Shown here: positions 24,109 through 36,039 of the stretch, in pieces
How positions within the stretch are numbered: the first letter of the stretch is position 1
Layout: each line of letters opens with the position of its first letter
Assembly (NCBI GenBank): GCA_013396755.1
Contig: VWZF01005993.1
Span: 2,127,934 to 2,191,933, forward strand
Source: Sclerurus mexicanus
Taxonomy: Eukaryota; Chordata; Aves; Passeriformes; Furnariidae
Direction of reading: 5' to 3'
Length of the DNA: 64,000 nt
The notes under the pieces: model-generated
The model's database searches: none
Told to the model about the DNA's origin: nothing
What the model saw: only the letters and a program-made list of their open reading frames with translations
Program-made: the position numbers and the translations under genes

Positions 24109-26602
24109 AAGGAGTGAAGCGAAACGTGATCCCACTTGCAGCTTTATTCCTTTATCATGTTCCCTGACAGCAACCTGGGCCTGGGCTGTACAGAGAGGAA
24201 GCACACAGAGGGTGTGGCTACAAACAGCAGAGTAGCAGCCCGCGATTAATAATGTCCACGTTACACTTGCTTGGCACTTTTCCTTTTGGATGATCTTAAA
24301 GGACCGCAGGAATTCTCCAGTGCCACTCTGACCTCAGTTAAACTGGAATAAACTGAGTCCTGGCATCCCAGTCAGCAGAGCTGCTGCAAACTCACCCAGC
24401 ACAAGCTGGGACTGAGGTGTGTCCCATCATTGCCTACACCTTCCCTATTCCCTGGGATGTGTCCATATGGACACACACTATCTGCACTTCTTCTTTCACT
24501 TGCAGTCCTTCCATGATTTTCAGAAAAGCTTTAACAAGGAAGAGATCTGTGGACCCAGATCCTCAAACATGTCTTCCTATTTTGGACAACACAGTGCACA
24601 TAGAATTTAAACTCCTTTAAGCTTTCTCAGTTTGGGCATTGAAAAATGAACACACTAAACAACACCATTTTTCACAACCCCCTCTTGATTGTGGAATCTC
24701 CTCTTTCTCACAGAGACAGTAAGTGGTACATCGGTAAATGATACACTTAAAACAATCTAAATCAAGTGAACATGACACGAGCTTATCATCAATGATCAAT
24801 CACACTGCTTGTTGCTACATTCCACCCAGCTCCTTACAATATTATATCATCCACGTAGGCTGCACAGTGACAGGAACATTCCCCTCTTACATGTGTGTAC
24901 AACACCTGACACACACCTCCAGAGCCAGTCCTGAGATCTGACCACTGGGGAATGCTGCCTCTGCTCAAGCTCTGGTAGGAGTTAAGGGAAGGAACCTCTC
25001 CGTGCAGATCAAAAAATTCAGTTAGGATTTCCACGGCCTGGTCATTGTCCTCGAACTCTCCAAAGCTTTAGTGAATGCCTATTTTAAAAGCTTCCTCTTC
25101 CAAGTTTACCTTTAACAAACTCCAGCTGAGGGCTGGTTGGGCCAGCTCACCTAAGCATATAAGCAGAGGTACGGTGCAAAGAAGCAGCCCAAAAGCACTG
25201 TTAAGTTTTCCCACCACTGGTCCTGATTCCAGAACAGAACCTAATTTTTAACACCCGTTTCCCCAGTAGCTGACACAAGCAATTTAATCTGCAACCTGCC
25301 CTACCACACAGACTGAAGAGCCAGTGAATCCTTCTCTTTTCAGTCACATCATATGACCATGCCCAACACCTATGTTTGAACCACTCTGCTTGCCTCGGAC
25401 CAGGATGTTTGAGGGATTATTTGGGCATGTTCCTGTTCAGATGCTTTTTCTGAAGTCAGTCTGTGACTTTTCCTTTAGTAGTTCTGCTATAGCCTGAGAT
25501 GACTGGTAGTGTCTGCAGACACCGATGCTCAATCCTTGAGATCCCCTGTATCAGGCGAATGGCAGGTGCAGGTGAGAGAAGCACCTGGGCTACCAGAAGA
25601 TATGGGGCCCAGGTCCCAGCTGTGCCACTGGCTGACAACCACTCAGTGCCAATATTTTAAAAATAACATGACTTGGGAGCATAAGCTGTTTCTGCAGAAG
25701 TCACTAATGAGTTTTGGACTCTAAGATCCAGTGGCTTTCCTGGAACTCTTAGTTTCTAGAAGCCCTGTTAGGGTAGATGGGTACAGACTGGCCCCAGGAG
25801 AATGAAGCCACAAACAACCTGACTGCACTTGGAAGCAGGAGTTTCAGCAGAAATTCCTTAATGACCGATGCTAAAGCCCAGAAATTAAAACAATCCATTT
25901 CTATACTGCCAAATACATGTTAAATTTATGTTCTGTCTTTATGATATGAAAGCTGTGACGTGTGAGACATTTGGGATTCAACAGGGCCAGAGACATGTAG
26001 CTCAGCTTCCTTTGAGAAAGGGATCCAAGTGTGAGTGTGTGGGAGCTGTGCAGCAGCCCAAGGGATGGTTTTGCTCGCTCTGTAACAGATACTGCCTCAA
26101 ACAGGATTTTGTCAGGGGGTCAAAGCAGGTTGGAGGAGGACTAACACAGTGCCCCAGTGGCTGTGGGATGATGTAGTTGTGCCTTACCATCACACCTGTT
26201 ATGGAACTCAAATGCACTCTGGAATAAAAGTCCAAACCTCACTCCAACTAGATCTCATGCAATCCAAATCCTCCACTCTCCCACCTCCCAGAGCTTTTGT
26301 GCTGCACTTTCAGTGCAATTACATGCTAAATATCTGTCTGTCAATATGCTGGATCCCCTCAATTTGTATGACACGCTTTAACGCAGGCCTAGCCAAGCCT
26401 AATGGAATGCCCTCCAACCATAGACAGAGTGCTTCTGGGAGAGCCTGCCCAGCTCTGCGAGGAGCAGGGGAGGGGGAGGACACAGGAAAAACAAAGGCCA
26501 CCAATTAGGTTCTGCACTTAGACCCCTGGCTCAAAGAGAAGTGATTGCCACCTTCTTCTTTGTTGCTGGTTCTTGCCATGCTGTGTGTGCTGCCTCTCCC
26601 CA

Positions 26603-26614
26603 GACACACACACA
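26603..26614 (+). repeat. (AC)n microsatellite
   Basis: Short AC run (about five units) following CCCCAG. Confidence 0.8.
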
Positions 26615-29600
26615 GCCTCTGCCATGGGTGGTTTGCCAGCAGGTGTAAACATGGGTAGGATGTACTGGCCTTTACTGGGCATTGCTGCTTTACAGCAGCT
26701 GAGGGTTAGATCCCTCCATCTTTGCACTGATCCCATATCATGGGTGCTTTAGTCATGCACACCAGGGAAGAGTCACACTGGGAAAAAAAATTTCTTTTTG
26801 AAAGAAATGCTTAAACTCCCAGGCTAATCTTCCATAATATCAATGAATCTCTCCAAGCTTGTTTTTGTCTTCGTGTCCAAAACAGCTGGGAAGGTCCTTA
26901 GAAATGACCAAATCCATCATCCTCTGGTAGGAAACAAGAAAAAAGGGCCAGGGAAAACTTCTTAACAACCAGAGAGAATTCTATTTGTTCAAAACCTGGT
27001 ACAAGGGGAGGGGGAAGATAAAATGTATCCCAACTGCAGGTTGTCAGGAGGGGAACGAAAACCGACTAGAGGGACACGGCACTAAAAATAATGATTTTTC
27101 AGCCAGCAGCCAGACAGCGTCTAATCCCCTCTGAATAGAGACATCACTCGAACAGCACCCGTCACTGGGGCTGCTGATGCCGATTCCAGCTGGACAGGTC
27201 TCCTTCAGCCCAATAAACATACCTCAATCCCACACTTCTGTTAAACCTTTTCTTTTATTCTTTTTAACTGCTTTCTTTCCTCGACCTTTATTGTCCCTAC
27301 TGTAACCTAAGAGGGTTCTTTTTTAAAGTCGTAGTGAAAAAAGTTAAATGAAATCCATGTATTATTAACCCTGGCATTTCAAGGGACCGTACTGGCACTT
27401 GGTTGCAAAGGTCTTTGTAGTTGGGCTGCGGGACTGTTCCTTTATGTAATGGTTGACAACTCCATGGTGCAATATCACTTTTTTTACAGATAAAGACTGT
27501 TGATAATTTATTGATAAACATCAGAAGTGTTTAATAAACACCTCTGTATATCAAATACCAGTTAATGTGACTGGAATAACAGTTCAGGACAGACATTCAG
27601 CTATTCTGAATTTCCCACTCAGTAAGGAAAGTTTATTTGTTTTAAATTAATGCAAGAATTTCCTGACTTAATCTCATGGAAGAGAAAACAATAAATCAAA
27701 TAAATACAAGGCAATTCCTGCCTCCTGGTAGAAGCTGTCAGCTTGAGCTACCACCCTTCTCCTAGTTCTCCCTCTTCTTGCAGGATGCATTGAGCCTGAA
27801 CCAAAGGCTGTGGAACAGCTGCATCCTGGATCCATCACAGGTAGGATACAATAGCTGTGGGATTCCTGCCCTGCAATGGCTCTGCAAGCACGACAAGCAC
27901 TGTGTGTTGGAGGTGCTACAGCGAGACAGCTCTGGCTGTGGGAGCAACCAGGAATGTGCAGCTGGACTTGCTCTGTGTACACCCCTCCATGAAGCCAGGC
28001 CTGGCCAGTCTGCAAGGTGAGCTCCTCACTTCAAGACTCTTCATCCTGGCCTAATCCTGTCAAGTATCTGATGTGCTTTACAGCACGTTTTGGCAATGAC
28101 TGCAATGGCAGTGTGCAAATCAGCATCCCAAACCAAGCATGGCAGGGCACCAGTTCAGTCCTCCCGCTCTCCTAATGATTTGTACAGCCTTGAGGCAGTG
28201 CCAGCTAACCAGCACAGGGCATCAAGGATGCTTTTGCTTCCTGATTCAGTGGGCTTTTCCTTGCCTTTGGTTAGTGTTTAACTTTGTCTGTAAAGAAATA
28301 TAAACCCAACCCATCTGGTTTGCTTTATGATGACAAGAACCACAGAAGACCAGCCCGAAAAAATAGCAGCATCTGAGTAGTACTGTCCCTGCACCTTTTG
28401 TGTCTTCTTCATTCCCTCTCTAAAGCTGATTGCCAGATACTCTTTCAAATTTATTATTCGTCCCCTATGTGGACCTTTGTTGCCATGTAAATTCTGAAAC
28501 TACAAATCACCTGAGAAAAAGAACAAAGGTTATAGGCCAGTGTTACAATCTCGTGTTCAATGCATTTTGGCACTTGAGCAAGCTTTCACCTAGTCTCAAA
28601 GGGTAGGAAATGAAGACAACTCAAACTAAAGTGCCCCAAAATTAAAGCACTCCAAAAAATCACATTTGAACATGGTTCAAAATTGCTGAGTAGACTGCTT
28701 TTTATAGAGGGCTGAAATGAAATTCTCCTTCCAGGTTTTCCCTGTAGCATTGCAAATCTGGACCCACAGCACCATTCTGCATTTTAAGCACATTTACTGA
28801 AATATAGAAAACACCTTTGCTCTTTCTGAGTTCAAACACACTCAAGACTAAACGACTCAGAATGAGTACCTGAAGTAATGTCAGCAGAGCCAGATGTTTA
28901 GCATTTGTAAAAGCTAGTACAAAACAGCTCAGTCCCTACTTTCCAAATGCTCAGAAGAAAAACACCCCAAAATATTTCCAAACATGTCACAGTCAGAAAT
29001 CTTTGGTAAGGTCTTTGTGAAAAGATTTTTATTTTAAAGTCAGCTTTATGTTTTTTTCCTAGGCCTGAGTAACGATGCAAATCTGATGAGAATTAAGACA
29101 GTAAAAGAGCCTACAAAATCCTTTGGCTACACAGCAACAGAGAGGGGGTCTCCAGAGAAGGAAATTTCATCCGTCTGCTTTGCTGACAGGAGAAGGCTCA
29201 GTGTGATAAAAGAGATCCTGCCACTTGCTCTGAGAAACCCCAGCAAAACTCTGTGCTGATATGTCTCTGCTGACACCTGCTCCAGCTGATCCTTCCCAAC
29301 CTGACAGGGCCCGAGGGCTGACGGCTAAAGAGGAGGTGGGCCAGGTCCTGAGAACAAGCGTAACATCTCATGTGTCTGGTCTGGCTCTTTGCTGTTGCAA
29401 AGGCTGAAAATGAAATAAATCACACATCTGGGCACCCATTCTCTCTTGCTGCCAAGGCAGTATGTGCCTCTGATACATTTTCTAGCATATCACTCAAGTG
29501 ATTTTTTGCTTTCCCCATTTCCAGTCTCATGTACCTTGGCTTATTGAACATGTCCTGCTGTGCAGGATAAAATTTCCTCCTTGAGAGTTGCCCCCATGTA

Positions 29601-32600
29601 TCCTTCTGTGTTGTGCGATGCAACCAATTCTCCTCCGATGTTTGCCTCCTCCTTGAAGTTAATTGCTCAATACAGTATTGCTAGACACTTTTTTCTTTTG
29701 CCTTTTTAACATTTTATCTTACAAATCAATCCTTTCAGTTCCCTATTCTTTATTCTCCTTGAACTTTTAGCTGTGCAGGCAAGCACTGCATTGTTTATGC
29801 CTCCCTAGTGCTCTGGGACTTCACCGAAATCCTCACCCTGAGAACATGAACGCGCACTGGCTTTAGTGCACAGCCAGAAAGCCTTGGAGGGTGCGGGAGA
29901 CCTGAGGCACCGTTCTGGATGTGTAACGCGTCTTTCTCAATTTACATGAAACATTCACTTGCAAATATTGACAACCCACAAACTGCTGATAATCTACATG
30001 CCACACATTACAGAACACGTGCCACAGCATGACAACGTCCACTAATGTAGCTATTAGTAAGTCTCAGAGAAGGGCTTTCTCTCACAAGGCTGGCTTTGTA
30101 GCTCTGTCTCCAGGGCGTTCCTGTGAACATTATTGCTGGAGGCTGTCATGTACCTCAGTTATTGACTGGAGGAGAACACTGTAACAGTCTGCACCTCACT
30201 GGAGGGCTTATTTCTCAATTCCACGTGCTGGCTCTGCTTTTCTTTTTGGAGCAAAGGAGTGTTTAGTCTATTTAGCCTTTGCAATTCATGAAACAATAAA
30301 TAAACAGGCACTGACTGTTGTTCTTTCCTCCCCTTATAAATACATCACCCTGATATGTGTTATCTGCTGCAAAAAACCAGCCAATTTGCTCTTTCCTTTA
30401 GAGATAAGATGCAGCATCTTTTTTTGGGTGACGGTGACTAACTGGGTCAGACCACGTTGCCTGCAGTCAGGCTGCAGGTGCCGACCTGCTGCACATCTCC
30501 CTCCCCTTCCCCTGCTGCTGTGGTTTGCCTTTCTGTGAGCTGCTCCCAGGGCCTTCACAGAGAGCCAAGGAGGAGGCTGAATGCACCGTTTCCACTCACA
30601 GAAAGCACAAGCCTTGCACAGCAGTGGCTCCTTTGTGCCTCTCCTCCTGAAGGAGGAGTCTGTGTTTGGCCTCCAAGCTCGTGCATGGGCACACGGGCAC
30701 AGCTTTATTTCCCAGCAGCGGTGAGAAACTTCCCCATGTTATAATTCAGTTCTCATGAAGTGGTGCTATCACAGCAACAAAATATGCTGATGTCCTTTCA
30801 TTCCCTTTCAGTCCATCAGTTTTTACAGTCCATCCTGTAATCACCGAACTTCAGTTTCCTCTGGTAAAAAATCAGTGCGAACAAAAATCAGGAAGGATTA
30901 CACACCAGCAACAAACTAGTTTAAAAACCCACTCTGATGGCATTTCTTCAACTGTGCCAGATGGAAGATTTTCAGCTAAGAGAGAAACTTGGAAAAGTCC
31001 CATCTCTTTTGGCCAAACTGTGAGCAACTGTAAGTTCCATCTCACCGACACAGAAGGCAGTAAGAGGCAGTTGATAAATTACACTCTGCTGCTGCCATCA
31101 TGAGTTACCAACTTGTAATTTTGTAGAGATCACACCAAAGCCACAGGCAACATCAACCTGTCCTGAGCTCTCAAAATCTCCAAAGCTTCATATCTGTCTG
31201 AGATTTCTGCCCCTCCTCACCCTGCAGCAGGGTTTGTCTTTTGCTCCAGATCACGCAAACAGACAGAACATTTTTCTGAATGCCTCGTGCAGAGTTAAGA
31301 CAGGACAGTCTCACTCCTAGTGGCACAGGTCAGCTAAGCCGCAGGTGCCCTCTCAGGGAAGCACAGCCCAGAGCGACACCAGGCACACTGGAATCCAGAG
31401 CTCCCCTGTGTGCAGAGCAGCATGAGGTTTATGAGCTCACGCATCATCAGACACATCAGTTCGCATGATTGCAAGATGGATTTTCACCTATTTTGCAAAG
31501 CGAATCAAAAAAGCAGAAGTTTTTAACACTTTAGTTAAGTTTGACCAAATCCCAAACCTTTTTTTTTTAAGTATTTGGTGACTAGCCAAATTAGAAACAT
31601 GGAACAGCTCCACAAACACAGGCCAGCTCACTGAGGGAGCTTGGGGAAACTGCAGAACCCAGAGGTACAGGAGGTACAGCCCATCCATCCTCCCTCTCTA
31701 ACTGCCATAGAGCACTCCTATACTGAATTTTCTTCCTAAACGAGGGAGAGAGCTGGTGTCAGGCAAGGATTTCAGGGGCTGGCTCATCAAATTCCAGCAA
31801 AATGACCACCCTCGTAACCCAAAACAGCTGCTGTGTTTATAGTAAACATAAATGATAACTGGGTGGCCTTTGAAGCCACCATGTCCAGTGCTGGTAATTA
31901 TGGACAAGTGGATACAGCAGTGATGATCCAGAGCATTCATTTAATGTTCAGACATAATTAGGGCCATTATCAAATTTCTGCCCTTTCAGCAAAAAGAGGG
32001 AATGGGGTCAATTGTCTGATACCACAGGCAGAAAAGCAAAGGAAGGGTTTCTTCCCAGAGTAACTCACACTGGATAAAATTCCTGAGTACCACCTGGTGC
32101 AGTGGACGCCTTCTCTCCGACAGAGGCAGGTGATGATGGAAGGCCCCTTGGGCACACCAGACAAATGGATTCAACACCAGGGCCTCCCACAGAGTTGTCC
32201 CAGCCCCTGTCCCTTGGGTCTGGGAGACAGGGTAGTTCAAACACCAAATGCATGTCTTGGAATGTCACTTCTTGAGTGAGGGGAGGGAGCAGTGGCAGCA
32301 TTACTAATTGCAAGGAGGTATTGCTCCTGTGCTCTGGGAAGCCTTACCCCCCACAGTGCCACCCCCATCCTGAGCCATGGTGACTCTTTGTGAAGGATGC
32401 TCTCTTCTCCCAAACACTCCAGCTTTATGGCAGAGGGAAATACCTAGTTTGCAAAGGGTTATTCCAAACACCAGAGCTGATGAAAAGGTAACTGCACAAG
32501 GCCTTTATGGTGGGAAACTGAAATGACCCATAGTGAGAATTATCAAACAAAATCTAACCAAGTATGACAGTGTGAAAGGCTGGAGAGATGGGGGGATGAA

Positions 32601-33799
32601 TTTTACCTTTTCAAAGCTGGCAACCTAGTGCTAGGATTCATGGAGCATGTTTATTCCCTAAATAAAACCATATGATTATAGTGCATCTAAAAACTCTCCA
32701 GAAGCTGGCAGGAGCTGTAAATGCCCAGACTCTGTCAAAATCACACTTTAGCTACATGATTGTCTCACCCTATGTGCTGGTAGGAAAATATCGTCTACTC
32801 TGCACTTTTGTGAGGTTAAAAGCACCATCCACAGACACCTTAGCATCCTAAAGGCCATTTTTATTGGGCTCTCACAGGATTAGCTTTCTTGCCCTCCTTG
32901 AAGGGAGAAGACTAAAGATTGGAAAATAAAATGGACTGAGACCTCAAAGTGTGTTGCCTGGCCTGGAGGACTTGGAGCAACATCCCTGTGCAGCCACAGA
33001 GCTGCCCTGCACAAACACAACTTGTTGCTGAGCAGTCTAGGCATGGATCATCACCCGTTTCCTCACTTGCAAGAGTCCCTGGTACAGACTCACAGCCTTG
33101 CTCCATCCCAGGGGATGCAGCTCCAGTGGGCTGAAGGAGCTGGAGGGATGGGGTAGCTGCTCTCTTGGAAGCTGGTCCCTAAGGTCAGGGCTGGGGCACA
33201 GTGCTGGAGCAGCACTGGGAATGCTTACAGCGCTCTGGTCAGAGGATAAACAGAGGGCTGAAACCTCTGGGGTTGTTAATCTGTCACCTTTCCCCAGCAC
33301 TGAATTAATTTTTTTAATGTGTTTTTAAAAGGAAAATAAATAAAAAGAGAAAATAGAAGAGATGATAAATGGGTCCCCTTCTATTCCCTTCATCACTGGG
33401 CAATACCACCCAGGTATCTGGCAGGGACAAAATATAAAAAGGTTTCCCTGCCTTGCCAGCCCCGAGCTCTATTTGGATTGACAGAAGCCCTGAAAATCTG
33501 TGTATTTAAGACTTAATCTTCTCTCTCTGCAGCTACAGGAGCTGCAACGAAGAAGCATTGTTTTTTCCTCTTCATGAAACTCTGGACTGCATGAACAGTG
33601 CTGCTCAGGTAGAAAGCTGATTTAACACCATGGTAAGCTGCTGCAGAAAGAACTCAAGTTTTCACTGTGCTTGCCTACTAAGAAGTTGCAAGAAAGCATC
33701 ACATAATCTGAATCCATCCTGCACAAAGCTTGCAGCTGTTAAAACAGCAAGCTGTTTCCCAGAGGGTGTCTGTGTTTGAAGCAGAAGGGAGTGTGTGAG

Positions 33800-33960
33800 G
33801 CTGGCAGCCGCACTGGGCAGTGCATCAGCCTGGACCCGTGGGACCCGGCCCAGCTCTGACCTGCTGCGTGACCTTGACCCTGTTACTCCACTTCTTTGTG
33901 CCTCTGCGCTCTTTGCACTACTTTATCTGGCCTCCCTGTTTACCCTGCCAGCTCTCTGTG
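33800..33960 (+). repeat. MIR SINE, forward copy
   Basis: Follows the MIR consensus in the sense direction: GGCCCAGCTCTGACCTGCTG, then CGTGACCTTGACCCTGTTAC, then TTCTTTGTGCCTCTGCGCTC. These equal the 'cccagctctgccacttactagctg', 'tgtgaccttgggcaagttac' and 'cctctctgtgcctcagtttcc' portions. It is the only clearly sense-oriented MIR seen; the others are in reverse orientation. Confidence 0.75.
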
Positions 33961-33964
33961 CTGG

Positions 33965-35940
33965 GTTTGTCTGCTGCAGCCCAGTATAGATCACACAAGC
34001 AGGCGCTGATGCCATAATATTAACACTTGCTAGCCAGGTTCTGCACAACTCTTCAGCATGGAGCGAGGGATTGTCTTTCCACAGCAGTGAAACCTCGTAA
34101 GAGCAAGTACAGACACTGCCATCACCCATGAATACAGACTGAACTACACAAATTCTGCCAGTTGTTGTCATCTTATCTCTAAGAATCACTGCTCCCACCC
34201 AGGGAAGGCTCTGTCCCAAAACCCAGTGCCTCTGCAGCCAGATGCTGTTGGCCTTTTAGATGAGAGGTGCTTTAGGAAGTGTATGGCCACAGGAAAAACT
34301 TCCAGAGTTTTTATGATTCTATTAATCTTCCTTGAAAATATGTCTGAAGTAAAGACAGGAATTGTCAGATGTGGCAGGGGAAGAGTACGCTCCAGAGACT
34401 GCTGGAGTGCACACAGTCCTGGTGACACCAATGGTGTTTGGAGCACAGGTCATCCCAGTGGGATTGTCTACTCACTTCCTAACACAGCTGCCTTCAACCA
34501 GGCTGGAGCAAACACCACTTCAGCCCCGGCAAAGAGCACCTCCATATGTGCACTGACAGCTGAGAGCGTCAAATGTTTACTTGAGGCTCAAGCCAATTAC
34601 TGCCGAAGACACAGCAACAAGAGCTGGTTCAGTGGGAGACATGCAAATGCATTCTGGAGCACCGGGAGGGCGTGAAGGCTGCAGACCATGTGGTGCTCCT
34701 CTGAACACACCTGGGATGGTCTCTAGCCCAATATTTACCTTCCCGAAGAGAGCGGAGACCAACCATCCAAGAGCACCTGGCTGCTGTACAAAGACCCAGT
34801 GGAGCTGCTTCCTCTCTGTTTTGTTGTGAAAGAGGAAGGGGGGCAGCAGCTAATTTCTTTTCTGAAGCTGTATCGCACAAGTAATCAAACAACTGTTGAA
34901 AGTTGGGAAGGGAGGCGTTGGGGCAGGAGGGGGCAACAGGACCGTGTGTTAACCTAAAATGATAAGGTTTGCCCAGCCACGGCTCAGCCTGCCTCGAAGG
35001 CGGGCTGATGGGCATGTGAGTTTGTTCTGAGCAGTTCACCTGCTGCTGGCTTTCAGCACTCTTTGTTTCATTGTTTTGTTTACCTGGGAGGCCCATTGTC
35101 ATCACCTCCGTGCTGCCAGCGCGGCTTCAGGTGCGCGCGGTCCGCGGGCGCTCAGGTACAGCCACCGTGGGATCCCCGGCCAGCGGGAGGGGCTCCCTGC
35201 TCCTGCCACTTATGGAAGTTGCTTCCTTTGCTGATAGGGAGAAACCCAGGCAAACAAATGCTGCTCAGGCTATTGAGCTTGCCTTTCTCCTCGGGACTTG
35301 AATTGCTGGTTCGTTCAAAGCAGTATAAATAGACCTAATATCCAGTAATGAAGCTGGAGTAGGACTCCAGCAGGTCTGAGTACCACTTGATGACAGGTCC
35401 TGTTGTGGGGTTATTGGATGAACGGAGGTGCTAAGCATGGCCATTATTTTCAAGTAAGTTTCAAAAAGACTGCTTCCCATCGTTTGAGCTCCCATTTTCA
35501 GACATAAAAAGCCTGCCTAATTGAGGTCAATACATTTTCATGGGATTTTTGGACTACTGTCCCAATTACACACACAACACAGGCTCCACAGCCGGGGAAG
35601 GCATCCGGCCTAACTTAATTTTGTTAATTTTCTACAGAATGGGTGTGGGAGTGTGTGTAATTGGGTAGAACCTGTGGGTGTGCCAGATTTTTACAGAAGT
35701 GCCCAAGAAGGTGAACAAAACCATCCAAGGGTCTTTCTCCACTCACTTATATGTCCTTAAGAAGGCTATCACTAAAATATGGAGCATCATCTTTCAGTGT
35801 GAATACATCACCTGCTTGCCTTGAATTTACTCCCAGTGTGCTGTCAGAGCACAGTCACATCCTGTTATTTATTCTGCTGGACAAAAGAAGCCAAATTTTG
35901 TATATAACATCTACAAACAGTACATTTTTCTGATCAGTTT
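33965..35940. other. Non-coding stretch, small CpG-rich patch
   Basis: No gene recognised. A compact CpG-rich patch lies at about 35105-35185 (GCGCGCGGTCCGCGGGCGCT within it). At under 100 bp it is shorter than a normal CpG-island promoter. Open frames at 34226-34675 and 34629-35105 overlap on opposite strands and look like chance. Confidence 0.5.
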
Positions 35941-35944
35941 AGAA

Positions 35945-36035
35945 GGTCGTCTCTGTACCTTCTCCAGACTGAATCTACCTCTTCTGGGTGTGGGCCAACC
36001 AATGCTGAACACACTGTTAAAGATGGGATTTCCCA
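35945..36035 (-). repeat. Probable CR1 LINE fragment
   Basis: TCTCTGTACCTTCTCCAGAC and then TGTGGGCCAACCAATGCTGA and ACACACTGTT resemble, in reverse complement, the CR1 reverse-transcriptase tail region where 'actgtgtgcagttctggtc' is followed by '...gaaaaggtacagaga'. The middle is decayed. The fragment is short and old. Confidence 0.45.
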
Positions 36036-36039
36036 CATC

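Larger units (their letters stand above)
22540..33795. other. Long non-coding stretch, no gene recognised
   Basis: Over 11 kb without a recognisable exon, RNA gene or clear transposon. It holds a 12-base A run (24020-24031), AC-type microsatellites at 24091-24108 and 26603-26614, and many short open frames that overlap on both strands. Around 23300-23400 a phrase resembling the old repeat at 18695 may be present. This level of repeat poverty is typical of bird DNA. Confidence 0.55.

Noticed and set aside
25590..25650. Possible forward MIR fragment (CCCAGCTGTGCCACTGGCTG)
   Set aside because: Only one MIR phrase fits; the 'gtgaccttgggcaag' segment that should follow is not there.
26885..26935. 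Possible reversed CR1 phrase (GGAAGGTCCTTAGAAATGAC)
   Set aside because: Too short, and the octamer tail is absent next to it.
34226..35105. 149-codon plus and 158-codon minus frames
   Set aside because: They overlap each other and resemble no protein family. The start of the region adjoins a MIR relic.
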